From: an uncultured Paludibaculum sp.
Lineage (GTDB): Bacteria > Acidobacteriota > Terriglobia > Bryobacterales > Bryobacteraceae
DNA length: 64,000 nt
Assembly (NCBI RefSeq): GCF_963665245.1
Contig: NZ_OY762269.1
Coordinates: forward strand, 868,001-932,000
Reading direction: 5' to 3'
Shown here piece by piece: positions 25,049 to 33,785 of the stretch; position 1 is the stretch's first letter; every line of letters starts with the position of its first letter. The translations under genes were made by a program, and so were the position numbers. The notes beneath the pieces are model-generated. The model saw nothing but the letters and a program-made list of their open reading frames with translations, was not told the DNA's origin and did not search any database.

Positions 25049-25427
25049 CGGCGAAGACCTGACTGGGCAACTCTTCCAACCCCCGCCCAACCCGCTCAGA
25101 AGTGTCCTGGCAGTGAACACAACGCGATGCCCAGGGCACCACCGCAAGGCGTTTGGGGTTGATCGCTTCGTCGCAATCGATGCAGATTCCAATAGTGCCG
25201 TCCCGCACCCGGCGGAGCGCCGCTCTGACCTCGCCAAGCAGGCTTGAGTCGCGGTCCACATTGCGAATCGTCAGCTCCCGTTCCAGCGCGCGTTGGGTCT
25301 CATCCACTTCGTCCGCGCTCTTCTCGATGGCGATATCCTCGCGATTGTGTAGTTTCTCGATCAATTCCAGCTCTTTACGTTCAAGAATTGACCGAAATTC
25401 ACTGTTCCCCTCGCCTACTGTCTTCAT
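25035..25427 (-). CDS. DksA/TraR-family zinc-finger protein
   Basis: This 130-residue protein has a charged coiled-coil N-terminus (RSILERKELELIEKLHNRED) and a C-terminal C4 zinc finger: GICIDCDEAINPKRLAVVPW followed by CVHC. That is the DksA/TraR finger (C-x2-C-x17-C-x2-C). Family members bind the RNA polymerase secondary channel and tune transcription with ppGpp, or act as small accessory regulators. The ATG at 25425-25427 has GGAG six bases upstream. The gene leads a tightly packed trio with the KaiC-like ATPase and the hybrid kinase, so a signalling unit is likely. The coiled-coil tip Asp-x-x-Asp of true DksA is not evident, so it may be a DksA-like paralogue. Confidence 0.9.
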   Translation of the reverse strand: MKTVGEGNSEFRSILERKELELIEKLHNREDIAIEKSADEVDETQRALERELTIRNVDRDSSLLGEVRAALRRVRDGTIGICIDCDEAINPKRLAVVPWASRCVHCQDTSERVGRGLEELPSQVFADAQW

Positions 25428-26010
25428 GATCGTCTCCGACGCCCAGTCGGGCTGCCTCCCAGACAGTACACGTAAGCGCCCAATCGAGATCGGATTCCAC
25501 CGACAAATGCGGCGGCGGCGGAAATCCATCAGGACAAAGAGGAGAAGGTCAGACAGGATCCGAGCGATCGTCCGAATCACGAACCGCGTCGCCCTTGCCG
25601 CTCAGTTACTTGAGGGCGGAATTTGCTGATATCGATGCGGCCGGCAAGCGATTGTCATACTTAATTAAGGGGGCTAGGGCGGCACTCCGGCACCGCCTCT
25701 CAGGTATTGCCGCCCCTGCAGGCTGCTCAATACGCTTGATGGGCAATGACAAATAGTGGTCAGGCGACGCCCCGGCGTCACTTTCGAGGTGACGTGCACA
25801 AAGGGCGAAACCCGTTCGTGCCGCCTGGCTATTCCGGACTTTCCGGGGCCGCTCGACTTGCGGTCTCAACCGAGACGAGACGAGCCGACAGACGTCGACG
25901 TATATGTTGGAGGAGCGTACGCTTTCGAGGTACCTGCCCGGATGCAGAGCCTTTCTTGCCAGATGCGGCGGGAGCGAAAGACGCCGGGCGGCGGCCGGGT
26001 CCGGAGGCGG
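25428..26010. other. Intergenic, no gene supported
   Basis: About 580 bases between the dksA-like and DUF1963 genes, both on the minus strand. The plus-strand frame 25756-26031 (with IPDFPGPLDLRS and VDVYVGGAYAFEVPA) has some protein character but no recognised family and overlaps the DUF1963 gene end. The right part may hold a decayed gene; the left part should contain the dksA promoter. Confidence 0.4.
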
Positions 26011-26973
26011 CTACCCACACTGCACGCGTGAGTCGAACTCGCCGGGGCAACTTCGGCAGTAGAAGAGGTAGGCATCGCCTCCGTCGCCGATCATCCACTC
26101 GTGGGGCAGTTCGTACTTCTGACGGAGCGCGAAGGGCGCACCGCGCAGGACATCCCGATCTTCAATTGGGACCCACCGTAGGTGTCCGTGTCTTCCGTTT
26201 CCAAACTCGGAAGAGGAGATGGTGACCAGCAGGTGCATCCGTTTTGTGCAACGCGAGCAATGGGGATAGTCCGCATTCTGTTCCCATCTCGGAGATCCGA
26301 AGAGCTTGGTGCCCGGCGCCGGGCCGAAGTCCGCGAGGATCTGCGACCAGTCCGACTCCGAAGAGAGCAAGTCCACGGGCGACGGATCCATTTCGAGCCA
26401 GCTTGGGTAGTCTGGAAGCGGCTCCGGGTCGAGAACGCAAGGAGAAATTGCATAGCCGTCGGTGGTAGGAGGACGGTCCGTGCGAAGTGATTTCACTGAG
26501 CCGGAGCGACGGAATAGAAGTTGGAATCCGCTGCTTCCTTCGAAGTGGACCTGAGGACACCAGAGCAACTGGAGCAGATCCGCTTTGCCCGGGAATGGCA
26601 GTTCCGGAAATTCGGCGCGGGTCAATTGCAGAACAGGGAGATAGGCGGAGCCGTGACCGTTGCGGCACTTGTCGATGAGGAGCAGAGCCGTTTCCCGCAG
26701 GCTGGGCATTTCAGGTGTGCGGGCGTCGATATCGAGTTCCTGGTCTTCGCCGCGCGCCAGACCAGCCTCAAGCCGGGTGAGCAAGTCCGGATCCCGCTTC
26801 ATGCAAACGGGCCAGGGCTCGTCGGCGGGCCAGAGCATCGGCCATCCCATTTTGCTCACCGCGGGATCGAGAGGCTGCTCTGATTGGCGAGGGTGGAGGC
26901 GAGTTGCATGGAGAGGGCGCCGACCGCTCAGCCAGGAGGCCTGGCTGGTATCCATCGGCTGGGTAGTGCGCAT
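26011..26973 (-). CDS. DUF1963 (YwqG-like) domain protein
   Basis: This 320-residue cytoplasmic protein matches DUF1963 features: SKMGWPMLWPADEPWPVC near residue 40, LPVLQLTRAEFPELPFPGKA (111-130) followed by a DLLQLLWCP strand, FGSPRWEQNADYPHCSRCTK, and a terminal DGGDAYLFYCRSC segment. The HCSRC pair and the final Cys-rich stretch may bind zinc. The function of the family is unknown; relatives are found in toxin-immunity neighbourhoods, but no toxin is visible here. The codons for EDRDVLRG near 26140-26162 include CAGGACATCCCGAT on the plus strand, resembling the terminus of the dispersed repeat. A start at M1 or M7 is equally possible. Confidence 0.72.
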   Translation of the reverse strand: MRTTQPMDTSQASWLSGRRPLHATRLHPRQSEQPLDPAVSKMGWPMLWPADEPWPVCMKRDPDLLTRLEAGLARGEDQELDIDARTPEMPSLRETALLLIDKCRNGHGSAYLPVLQLTRAEFPELPFPGKADLLQLLWCPQVHFEGSSGFQLLFRRSGSVKSLRTDRPPTTDGYAISPCVLDPEPLPDYPSWLEMDPSPVDLLSSESDWSQILADFGPAPGTKLFGSPRWEQNADYPHCSRCTKRMHLLVTISSSEFGNGRHGHLRWVPIEDRDVLRGAPFALRQKYELPHEWMIGDGGDAYLFYCRSCPGEFDSRVQCG

Positions 26974-27071
26974 GTCTACAGTCTATTGGTGGAGTTGCGC
27001 CGATGGCTGGGTCCGCGGTCGCGTGGCGTGAGGGATCTCCATTGAAGGCGCGTGAACAGCCTTATTTTCTC

Positions 27072-27100
27072 TTGACCGATCTACTACGAAATAGTAGTAT
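27072..27100 (+). promoter_or_regulatory. blaI promoter with overlapping palindromic operator
   Basis: TTGACC (27072-27077) and TAGTAT (27095-27100) are separated by 17 bases, a good sigma-70-type promoter. A perfect 6-bp-arm palindrome, CTACTA-CGAAA-TAGTAG (27081-27097), fills the spacer and touches the -10, an ideal place for BlaI-type repression by promoter occlusion. The start codon of blaI is 26 bases downstream. Confidence 0.8.
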
Positions 27101-27126
27101 CAGACACGATATAGGCGGAAGCACGC

Positions 27127-27528
27127 ATGGCCCACACGAAACTCACCAAACTCGAACTTCAGATCCTGGAGGCGCTCTGGTCTCACGGGAAGGCGTCCAT
27201 TCGCGAGATCCAGGAGGACTTTCCCGCGCCGCGCCCGGCGTACACCACGATCCAGACTACCGTCTACCGGCTGGAAGGGAAGAAGGCCGTGCGCCGTGTG
27301 CGGAAGATTGGGAACGCCGACATCTTTGAGCCGACCGTGGCTCGTGACATAACGCGGCACCGGCTGCTGGATGAGATTCTAAGCTTCTTCGGTGGGCGGG
27401 CCCAACCTATGATGGCGCAACTCGCCGAGGCCGGGAAGCTGACGCTGGACGATGTTCGCGAATTGGAGAGGACGATCAAGGCACTGGACCGGCAACGCAA
27501 ATCGGAGAGGGGGCCCGGAACGAAATGA
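27127..27528 (+). CDS. blaI: BlaI/MecI/CopY-family transcriptional repressor
   Basis: This 133-residue protein is the typical length of a BlaI repressor. The N-terminal winged helix has KLELQILEALWSHGKASIRE and YTTIQTTVYRLEGKKAVRRV, followed by a C-terminal dimerisation region. It would bind the CTACTA/TAGTAG palindrome in its own promoter as a dimer. Cleavage or release is normally triggered by the M56-family membrane protease encoded directly downstream, whose ATG overlaps this stop codon as ATGA. The regulated targets besides the operon itself are not evident. AGGCGGA upstream of the ATG is a plausible ribosome binding site. Confidence 0.95.
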   Translation: MAHTKLTKLELQILEALWSHGKASIREIQEDFPAPRPAYTTIQTTVYRLEGKKAVRRVRKIGNADIFEPTVARDITRHRLLDEILSFFGGRAQPMMAQLAEAGKLTLDDVRELERTIKALDRQRKSERGPGTK

Positions 27529-29309
27529 TCGGCGATCTGACGAACCATCTGTGGCAATCGACTTTGTTTGCCGGCGCGGCTGCCTTGCTGACCCTGGGTT
27601 TTCGGAGGAACCAGGCCAAGGTCCGTTTCTGGTTGTGGTTCGGTGCGTCACTCAAGTTCTTCGTTCCGTTCTCATTGCTGATGAGCCTGGGCAGCCAGGT
27701 GGAGTTGGCCCCGGCGACGAGAGGGATCGCGGCGCAGATGGTGGCTCCGGCGATGGCGTTGACGGTGCCCCCGATCAAGCCGCCGCCGGAGATGTTGCCT
27801 GCGGCGCCGGCCGCGCGTGACACTCTTTATCCCGTGGCTGTAGTGTGCCTGGGCGTCTGGGTGATTGGATTGGGCGGCGTGGCGCTGATGCGGTTTCGAG
27901 ACTGGCTGCGGATTCGCATGGCGTTGCGCTTCAGCAGTCCGATGGATCTGTCCGCACGCGTGGAGGTCCGTTCTTCACGCGGCCTTCTGGAGCCGGGTGT
28001 CGTCGGGTTGCTGCGGCCTGTGCTGTTGGTGCCCGCGGGCATTGAGGAACACCTGACGCCCGCTCAACTGGAGGCGGTGGTTGCCCACGAACTGTGTCAC
28101 GTCCAACGCCGGGACAACCTGTTTGCTTCGATTCACATGGTGGTCGAAGCAGCCTTCTGGTTCCATCCGTTGGTGTGGTGGCTGGGCGCGCGTTTGATGG
28201 AGGAGCGTGAGCGGGCGTGCGATGAACAGGTGCTAAGTCTGGGTGGAGATCCGCGCGTCTACGCCGAGGGACTTCTTAATGTCTGCAAGTTGTACGTAGA
28301 ATCGCCCCTTGTCTGCGTGTCAGGGGTAACCGGATCCAACCTCAGGAAGAGAATCGAGGCGATTATGGCGAATCACCGTGTTCTGAAACTCACCTTCGCC
28401 AAGAAGGTCACGCTTACCGTTGCCGGCACCATGGCCGTGGCCGTACCGTTGGCCATTGGTGTCCTAAACGCGCCGCTGAGCAAGGCCGAGGCCGCCGGGC
28501 CGAAGTTCGAGGCTGCATCGGTTAGGACGTGCAGCGACACGCCCGGTTTCAAGAGAGGCGCTGGGTTCTCCGTCTCCACGGGGCGGCTCAACACGGGGTG
28601 CATGGCTTTGGCGGAGATGGATCACACCGGCCTGATTCAGCGGGCGTACGTGCGGTTCGCAGATGGGCGCGCCCATCCGAGTGGGCTTGTGCCGATTGCG
28701 GGCGGGCCCTCGTGGATCCGCTCTGAGCTCTTCGACATCGACGCGAGAGCATCGGGAAGCCCGAATGAAGAGTTGATGCAGGGGCCGATGCTGCAGGCGC
28801 TGCTCGAAGACCAGTTCCGGCTCAAAATTCACCGGGAGACCAGGGACGTTCCCGTGTATGCGCTGACCGTGGAGCAGGGTGGCTCGCGCTTGAAGACGTT
28901 CGCTCCAGGGAGTTGCGTGCCCATGCCATTGAAAGTGCCACTGCCGGCGCTCGCCGCGGCGCAGGAGTACTGCAAGGTGAGGGTCGGGATTCAACCTCCG
29001 GCGGTGGATGCCCAAGGGGCGACGCTCACTGAGTTTGCGCAACTGCTCGACTTGGTGTTGGACCGTCCGGTAGTCGACAAGACGGAGCTTGCGGGGCAGT
29101 TTGATATCCGACTGAAGTTCGCGATCAGCGAAGCCACACCCCGGTTTTTGCCGGGAGGCGATCTGGCGCGGTTTGCCGATGCGGCCTCGAATCGGGATGC
29201 GCCCTCGATCTTCGCCGCTCTGAAGGAACTTGGGCTGAAACTGGAGCCGACCCAGGGGGCGCGGGCATTCCTGGTGATTGATCATGTGGAGCGGCCTACA
29301 GCGCACTGA
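27525..29309 (+). CDS. BlaR1-like M56 metallopeptidase fused to a TIGR03435 domain
   Basis: This 594-residue membrane protein has N-terminal hydrophobic helices and the M56 zinc-protease motif HELCH (188-192) with downstream ERERACDEQVL, as in BlaR1/MecR1. A further membrane segment lies at about 293-315. The exported C-terminal region, from about residue 328, begins FEAASVRTC and contains MLQALLEDQFRLKIHRETRD and DLVLDRPVVDKTELAGQFDI, which are the hallmarks of the TIGR03435 family expanded in Solibacter. It replaces the beta-lactam-binding sensor of BlaR1, so it is probably a sensor of another extracellular signal that triggers BlaI inactivation. ATGA overlap with blaI indicates coupled translation. 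Confidence 0.92.
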   Translation: MIGDLTNHLWQSTLFAGAAALLTLGFRRNQAKVRFWLWFGASLKFFVPFSLLMSLGSQVELAPATRGIAAQMVAPAMALTVPPIKPPPEMLPAAPAARDTLYPVAVVCLGVWVIGLGGVALMRFRDWLRIRMALRFSSPMDLSARVEVRSSRGLLEPGVVGLLRPVLLVPAGIEEHLTPAQLEAVVAHELCHVQRRDNLFASIHMVVEAAFWFHPLVWWLGARLMEERERACDEQVLSLGGDPRVYAEGLLNVCKLYVESPLVCVSGVTGSNLRKRIEAIMANHRVLKLTFAKKVTLTVAGTMAVAVPLAIGVLNAPLSKAEAAGPKFEAASVRTCSDTPGFKRGAGFSVSTGRLNTGCMALAEMDHTGLIQRAYVRFADGRAHPSGLVPIAGGPSWIRSELFDIDARASGSPNEELMQGPMLQALLEDQFRLKIHRETRDVPVYALTVEQGGSRLKTFAPGSCVPMPLKVPLPALAAAQEYCKVRVGIQPPAVDAQGATLTEFAQLLDLVLDRPVVDKTELAGQFDIRLKFAISEATPRFLPGGDLARFADAASNRDAPSIFAALKELGLKLEPTQGARAFLVIDHVERPTAH

Positions 29310-29324
29310 GGGATCTATCGCGCA

Positions 29325-29364
29325 AGTCGGTCGAATGGATGGCCATTTGTCCATTCGACCGGCT
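29325..29364 (+). terminator. Hairpin terminator after the blaI-M56 operon
   Basis: GGTCGAATGGA (29329-29339) and TCCATTCGACC (29350-29360) form a perfect 11-bp stem with a 10-base loop, extendable by four pairs including one G-U. It starts about 16 bases after the stop codon. There is no T tract, so it may be a weak or Rho-assisted terminator. Confidence 0.6.
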
Positions 29365-29881
29365 TGGGTGAGTTTGGGTGGCCGGATTCGGACGACCACT
29401 GAAGTGCGGCCGGCAAGCGCGTGTGTTTCGGGACCGGGGATGAACGTCAGTGGCACTGCATCTTTGGACGGTTGGCGAGTAGCTACTGATATGCTACAGA
29501 ATTCGATTGCCATTTGGAGGCTGGGGTGAACCGGCCGGTTCCGCATCGAGCGTGTCCGTGTCTCAACAATGAGACGGGGGGTACGGATGCCGAAAATCTG
29601 ATGATTTCCTTCGATCTCCACCACGGTAAGGGGAGACGGAGGGGCCGATGCATGACTACGCATCGAAGTCACCGCAGTGCTTCGATTCCGGTGCAAGCAG
29701 CTTACTATCATTAATTTGCGGAAAAGCGTGTCGAAATATTCCCGGATCCCTCCCCGCTGAGTCCGGGCGGCGTGTGCCATTTCCTACTCTTTCGCGAATG
29801 ACTTACAGTCGACGTTGGGAGGACGGGTGCTGAGCTGCCGGCGGTATCGAAAGGTAGGGTGATCTCGTCCTAATTTTTCTG
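29365..29881. other. Long intergenic region upstream of the TonB receptor
   Basis: About 520 bases with no supported gene. A small hairpin, GTCTCA-ACAA-TGAGAC, lies at 29560-29575. The long minus-strand frame crossing it is antisense to the M56 gene and is not credible. Confidence 0.4.
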
Positions 29882-29910
29882 TTTCAGTCAATGATGGATT
29901 GGGGTATACT
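29882..29910 (+). promoter_or_regulatory. Putative promoter of the first TonB receptor gene
   Basis: TTTCAG (29882-29887) and TATACT (29905-29910) are separated by 17 bases. Transcription would start near 29917, leaving a leader of about 60 bases before the GTG start at 29980. The -35 is weak. Confidence 0.5.
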
Positions 29911-29979
29911 CCTCCGAGCATCGTTGTAGACTGGCATTTCAATAACGATGGCGGCCCCGGTGCCGCAAAAGGGGTTCGT

Positions 29980-32900
29980 GTGCATACTCGCCTTGTCGCG
30001 CTGTTTTTCTGTCTCCTCGTCGTCCCCGTGGTTTCCGGTCAAGGTCTGGGTGAGTTCGTTGGGACCATCACCGATCCGTCCGGGAGCGCGCTGCCAGCGG
30101 CGAAGATCACCGCGATCGAAATCGGCACGAAGCAATCGCGTACTGCGACCACCACCGAGCAAGGCTACTTTGTCTTCCAGTCGATGCGTCCCTCTGTCTA
30201 CGACATTACCGTCGAGGCCGCGGGGTTCCGGGTGTACAAACAACAGAACATCACACTGGGCGCCGATCAAAGAGTGACCGTCAACGTCCGCATGGAGTTG
30301 GGTGTGGCGAGCGAATCGGTGACCGTGCAGTCGGAGGCCGCGCAGGTGGACACCTCGACGGCAACGATGAAGGAGGTTGTCGATCAGCGGCGCATCGTGG
30401 AGTTGCCGCTGAATGGGCGCAATGCGGCGCAGCTGACGCTATTGGTGGGCGGAGCCGTGAGTTCTCCTTCCGGCGGTGCCGACCAGGGCCAGACGAAGAC
30501 GTTTCCGGGCGCGGTGACAGTGTCCACTAACGGCGCGCGGGGGAACCAGATCAGCTACCTACTGGATGGCGGCAACAACGTCGACGAATACACGAATGTG
30601 AACGCGCCGTTCCCATTCCCCGACGCGCTGCAGGAGTTCAGCGTCCAGACCAGCAACTACAGCGCGGAGTACGGACAGAACGCCGGCGGCGTGGTGAACA
30701 TCATCACGAAGTCGGGTACCAATGAGCTGCACGGGGACGTATTTGAGTTCAATCGGAACGCCGTTTTCAACGCCCGCAACTATTTTGCGGCGAAGCGCGA
30801 TCAACTGAAGCGTAATCAGTTTGGGGGTGTGATTGGCGGGCCGATGGTGATTCCGGGCGTTTACAACGGCAGGGACAAGACGTTCTTCTTCGCTGGGTAT
30901 CAGGGCACCCGGCTGCGCAACATCAGTGGAGCGCAAAGCGCATTTGTCCCGACGCCGGCCAACCTCGCCGGCGACTTTTCGGCCGAGTTGGACGCCAGCA
31001 ACGCGGCCAACCCGTTGAAGAAGGCCACGACGATTCTCGATCCGCTCACCGGTCAGGCGTTCCCGGGCAACCTGATTCCGGTCAGCCGTTTCGACCCGGC
31101 ATCGCTGAACGTGGTCAAGATGCTGCCGGCCGGCGGAGGCAACGGTTCGATCTTCTTCGCCAAGCCGATCATCCAGGACTTCAACGAAGTGGTTGCGAAG
31201 GTGGACCATGCCATCTCGGCCAACGACCGGCTGAGCGGGCGGTACTACATGGCGAAGTTTGCCAACCAGGGGATTTTCACGCCCGACAACTTCCTGTCCT
31301 ATACCGATCGCGCTGGCATCATGTCGCAGAACGCGCTGATCCAGCACACGCACATCTTCCGGCCGAACCTGCTGAACGACGCGCGGCTGAACTACGCCCG
31401 GGAGAACGCGGGCAGAGGCCCGGCCAGCGGAGTGCCGAACTTCCTCGACCTGGGCGTGAAAGGCATCTACCAGCCGCCGGACAAGGCGATCGAAAGTATC
31501 AGCGTCTCGGGTTTCTTCTCCATTGGCGACAGCCCGCCCGCTCGCTTCACACGCAACAACTTTACTTTGGCCGACGACTTGCGCTGGACGGTGGGCCGCC
31601 ACAGCCTGTCGCTTGGGTTCCACGGCGAGTTGACGCGGGTGGATCTGGACAACCAGTTCCTGCGCGGCGGCACATTCGGGTTCACGGCGGACATCACGAA
31701 CTACGCAATGGCCAGTTTCCTGATCGGGAAGCTGCGCACGTTCCGGCAAGGCAACGGCGAGTTCAAGAACAACAGGAACCAGTTCATCGGCTTCTACGTG
31801 CAGGACGACTTCCGGGTAAACTCGCGGCTGACGGTGAATATGGGTTTGCGGTATGAGCCCTTCTTCCCGTGGCGCGAGATTCGCGGCCGTGTGGAGGTGT
31901 TCCGGATCCAGGACTATCAGGCAGGGAACCGTTCCAAGATGTATCCGAATGCTCCTCCGGGCCTGTTCTTCCCGGGAGACGCCGGTGTTCCGGAGTGGGG
32001 GCTGACGAGTTCGTTGAAGAACTTCGCGCCGCGAGTCGGGTTCGCCTATGACTTGACGGGCGACGGCAAGACGAGTCTGCGGGGCGCAAGCGGTATCTTC
32101 TTCGACACGCGCCAGTCGGGCATTTGGAACAACCGGTTTGTGGATGTCACGCCGTTCAGTCCGCAGATCACGCTGACCGACCCGGCTGGGCCGTTCAGCA
32201 ATCCGCTGGTGGGGATGACGAACCCGTTCCCCGCGCCGTTCCCGGCTCCGAGCGATACAACATTCCCGCTGCCGGTGCTGGCGATCACCTATGAGCCGGA
32301 CGGGCACTATAACACTCCGACGATCTATAACTACAATCTGGCCCTGGAGCGCCAGTTCGCCAGGAATTGGCTGGTTCGCGCGGCGTATGTCGGGTCGCAT
32401 ACTTCCCACCTGGCGGTGCACATTGAACTGAATCCGGCTGTCTACACGGCAGGGAGTAAGCTCTCGACGGATCAGCGGCGCCTGTTCCAGAACTACCAGT
32501 TCATTACGTTGAGCAGCCAATCGGCCAACTCGTCCTACAACTCGATGCAGCTTGGCCTCGACAAGCGCTTCTCCCAGAGCTTCACGTTGACCGCGAATTA
32601 TACGTGGAGTAAGTCGCTCGACAACGCTCCGCAAAACTGGAATGCGACAGGGCCCGGGGATGGCGGCTCGTACAGCTATCCCTGGTATTTCCCGAATGCC
32701 AACGGGCTCGATCGTGGCCTCTCCGATTTCGATCACGCGCAGAGGCTTGTGATCTCCTCGGTCTGGCAATTGCCCCATTTCCGGTCGATGAACGCGCTGG
32801 CGCGGGGGGTGCTCGGCGACTGGCAGTTGAGCGGCGTGATGCAGGCGCAAAGCGGTGGGCCGCTAACCATTCTGGCCGGCAAAGACCAATCGCAAACCGG

Positions 32901-33264
32901 GCTCACGCGAGATCGCGCGGTGATCAATGGAGCGGGCTTGGGCACGGGCGCCTGCAAGAATACAGCGCCTTGCGTCGACTACCTGAACCCGAACTCGTTC
33001 GCGCTGCCTGATGTCGGGACCTTCGGGAACGTGGGTAAAGGCAGTTTCCGGGGACCCGGTCTGTTGAACTTCGATGTGGGCTTCTTCAAGAACTTCCCGA
33101 TCAAGGACCGCTTCAAGGTTCAATTGCGCGGCGAGTTCTTCAACCTGTTCAACCGGGTGAACCTGAACGATCCGACCAACTCGGTGAGTTCGGGCGGCTT
33201 TGGCAGCATCCGCGGCGCGGCGGATCCACGCATTGGCCAGATGGCGTTGAAGATCGTCTTTTGA
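29980..33264 (+). CDS. TonB-dependent receptor with carboxypeptidase-regulatory-like N-domain
   Basis: The GTG at 29980 is chosen because AAAAGGGG lies five bases upstream and because it places a Sec signal peptide (RLVALFFCLLVVPVVSG) at the very N-terminus; the frame is open upstream but would begin inside the promoter. The product is about 1094 residues. A beta-sandwich domain follows the signal (GEFVGTITDPSGSALPAAKI, GYFVFQSMRPSVYDITVEAA), then a plug (ELPLNGRNAAQLTL, NGARGNQISYLLDGGNNVDE) and a large beta-barrel with many aromatic strand ends, finishing at LKIVF. These acidobacterial receptors probably import large substrates, such as glycans, through the outer membrane. No SusD-like partner is present. 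Confidence 0.93.
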   Translation: MHTRLVALFFCLLVVPVVSGQGLGEFVGTITDPSGSALPAAKITAIEIGTKQSRTATTTEQGYFVFQSMRPSVYDITVEAAGFRVYKQQNITLGADQRVTVNVRMELGVASESVTVQSEAAQVDTSTATMKEVVDQRRIVELPLNGRNAAQLTLLVGGAVSSPSGGADQGQTKTFPGAVTVSTNGARGNQISYLLDGGNNVDEYTNVNAPFPFPDALQEFSVQTSNYSAEYGQNAGGVVNIITKSGTNELHGDVFEFNRNAVFNARNYFAAKRDQLKRNQFGGVIGGPMVIPGVYNGRDKTFFFAGYQGTRLRNISGAQSAFVPTPANLAGDFSAELDASNAANPLKKATTILDPLTGQAFPGNLIPVSRFDPASLNVVKMLPAGGGNGSIFFAKPIIQDFNEVVAKVDHAISANDRLSGRYYMAKFANQGIFTPDNFLSYTDRAGIMSQNALIQHTHIFRPNLLNDARLNYARENAGRGPASGVPNFLDLGVKGIYQPPDKAIESISVSGFFSIGDSPPARFTRNNFTLADDLRWTVGRHSLSLGFHGELTRVDLDNQFLRGGTFGFTADITNYAMASFLIGKLRTFRQGNGEFKNNRNQFIGFYVQDDFRVNSRLTVNMGLRYEPFFPWREIRGRVEVFRIQDYQAGNRSKMYPNAPPGLFFPGDAGVPEWGLTSSLKNFAPRVGFAYDLTGDGKTSLRGASGIFFDTRQSGIWNNRFVDVTPFSPQITLTDPAGPFSNPLVGMTNPFPAPFPAPSDTTFPLPVLAITYEPDGHYNTPTIYNYNLALERQFARNWLVRAAYVGSHTSHLAVHIELNPAVYTAGSKLSTDQRRLFQNYQFITLSSQSANSSYNSMQLGLDKRFSQSFTLTANYTWSKSLDNAPQNWNATGPGDGGSYSYPWYFPNANGLDRGLSDFDHAQRLVISSVWQLPHFRSMNALARGVLGDWQLSGVMQAQSGGPLTILAGKDQSQTGLTRDRAVINGAGLGTGACKNTAPCVDYLNPNSFALPDVGTFGNVGKGSFRGPGLLNFDVGFFKNFPIKDRFKVQLRGEFFNLFNRVNLNDPTNSVSSGGFGSIRGAADPRIGQMALKIVF

Positions 33265-33269
33265 CCCGG

Positions 33270-33776
33270 TTAGCGAACGCCCCACTCCCACAGGCCGAAG
33301 AGAACCTTCTTCGGCGGCAACTTGCCGTTCTGTTTCAGGGTTTGCAGGATCTGGCCCCGGTGATGGCTCTCGTGCGAGATCAGGTAGCCGAGGAACGCCG
33401 CCGGATGCGGCTTGAATCCCTTGATCTTGCCCTGTCCAAAAGCGCGTTCCAGCAGGGCCGCGATCGCTTCACCGGAAGCGGCCAGGTGTGTTTTGAGATC
33501 ATCCGCGGTCCAGTCGGGGCCTTCCAGTTTCAGCAGTGATACATCGAGATCGGGCGCGGCCTGCGCCAGCCACATCTTCCTCACGTTGTGGACATGCGCA
33601 AACTGCGCCGCCACACTGCGACCCTTGGGCTGAGGCATGGCAGAGAGCGCGGCCTCGTCCAGCGCATCCAGAAGGTAGCTGTGAATGCGGTTGTGGATCC
33701 GCCACGTCTCCACTTGCTGTGCGGACTCTTGCGCGGGCATCCCTAGAGGATAGGGATACCCGCGGCGTTCCGTCAA
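33270..33776 (-). CDS. DinB-family protein
   Basis: This 168-residue helical protein has the DinB four-helix features: a first-helix histidine region (VETWRIHNRIHSYLLDALDE), SVAAQFAHVHNVRKMWLA, and the closing LISHESHHRGQILQTLK motif, whose histidines would bind a divalent metal. DinB-like proteins include thiol transferases (bacillithiol, mycothiol) and many of unknown role. It starts nine bases downstream of the ADOP permease stop, so it is the last gene of a padR-ADOP-dinB operon. An internal Met (MPAQESAQQV) is an alternative start. It is convergent with the TonB receptor, with only five bases between them. Confidence 0.85.
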   Translation of the reverse strand: MTERRGYPYPLGMPAQESAQQVETWRIHNRIHSYLLDALDEAALSAMPQPKGRSVAAQFAHVHNVRKMWLAQAAPDLDVSLLKLEGPDWTADDLKTHLAASGEAIAALLERAFGQGKIKGFKPHPAAFLGYLISHESHHRGQILQTLKQNGKLPPKKVLFGLWEWGVR

Positions 33777-33785
33777 TCGAGCCGT

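Noticed and set aside
25049-25261. Upstream extension of the KaiC-like frame
   Set aside because: It would overlap the dksA-like gene in another frame and has no KaiC resemblance; the DksA zinc finger is clearly the real reading.
28464-29780. 438-residue minus-strand frame
   Set aside because: Antisense to the M56 gene, with His/Arg/Pro-rich composition typical of a shadow frame.
30559-32850. 763-residue minus-strand frame
   Set aside because: It lies wholly antisense to the TonB receptor gene and arises from its codon bias.
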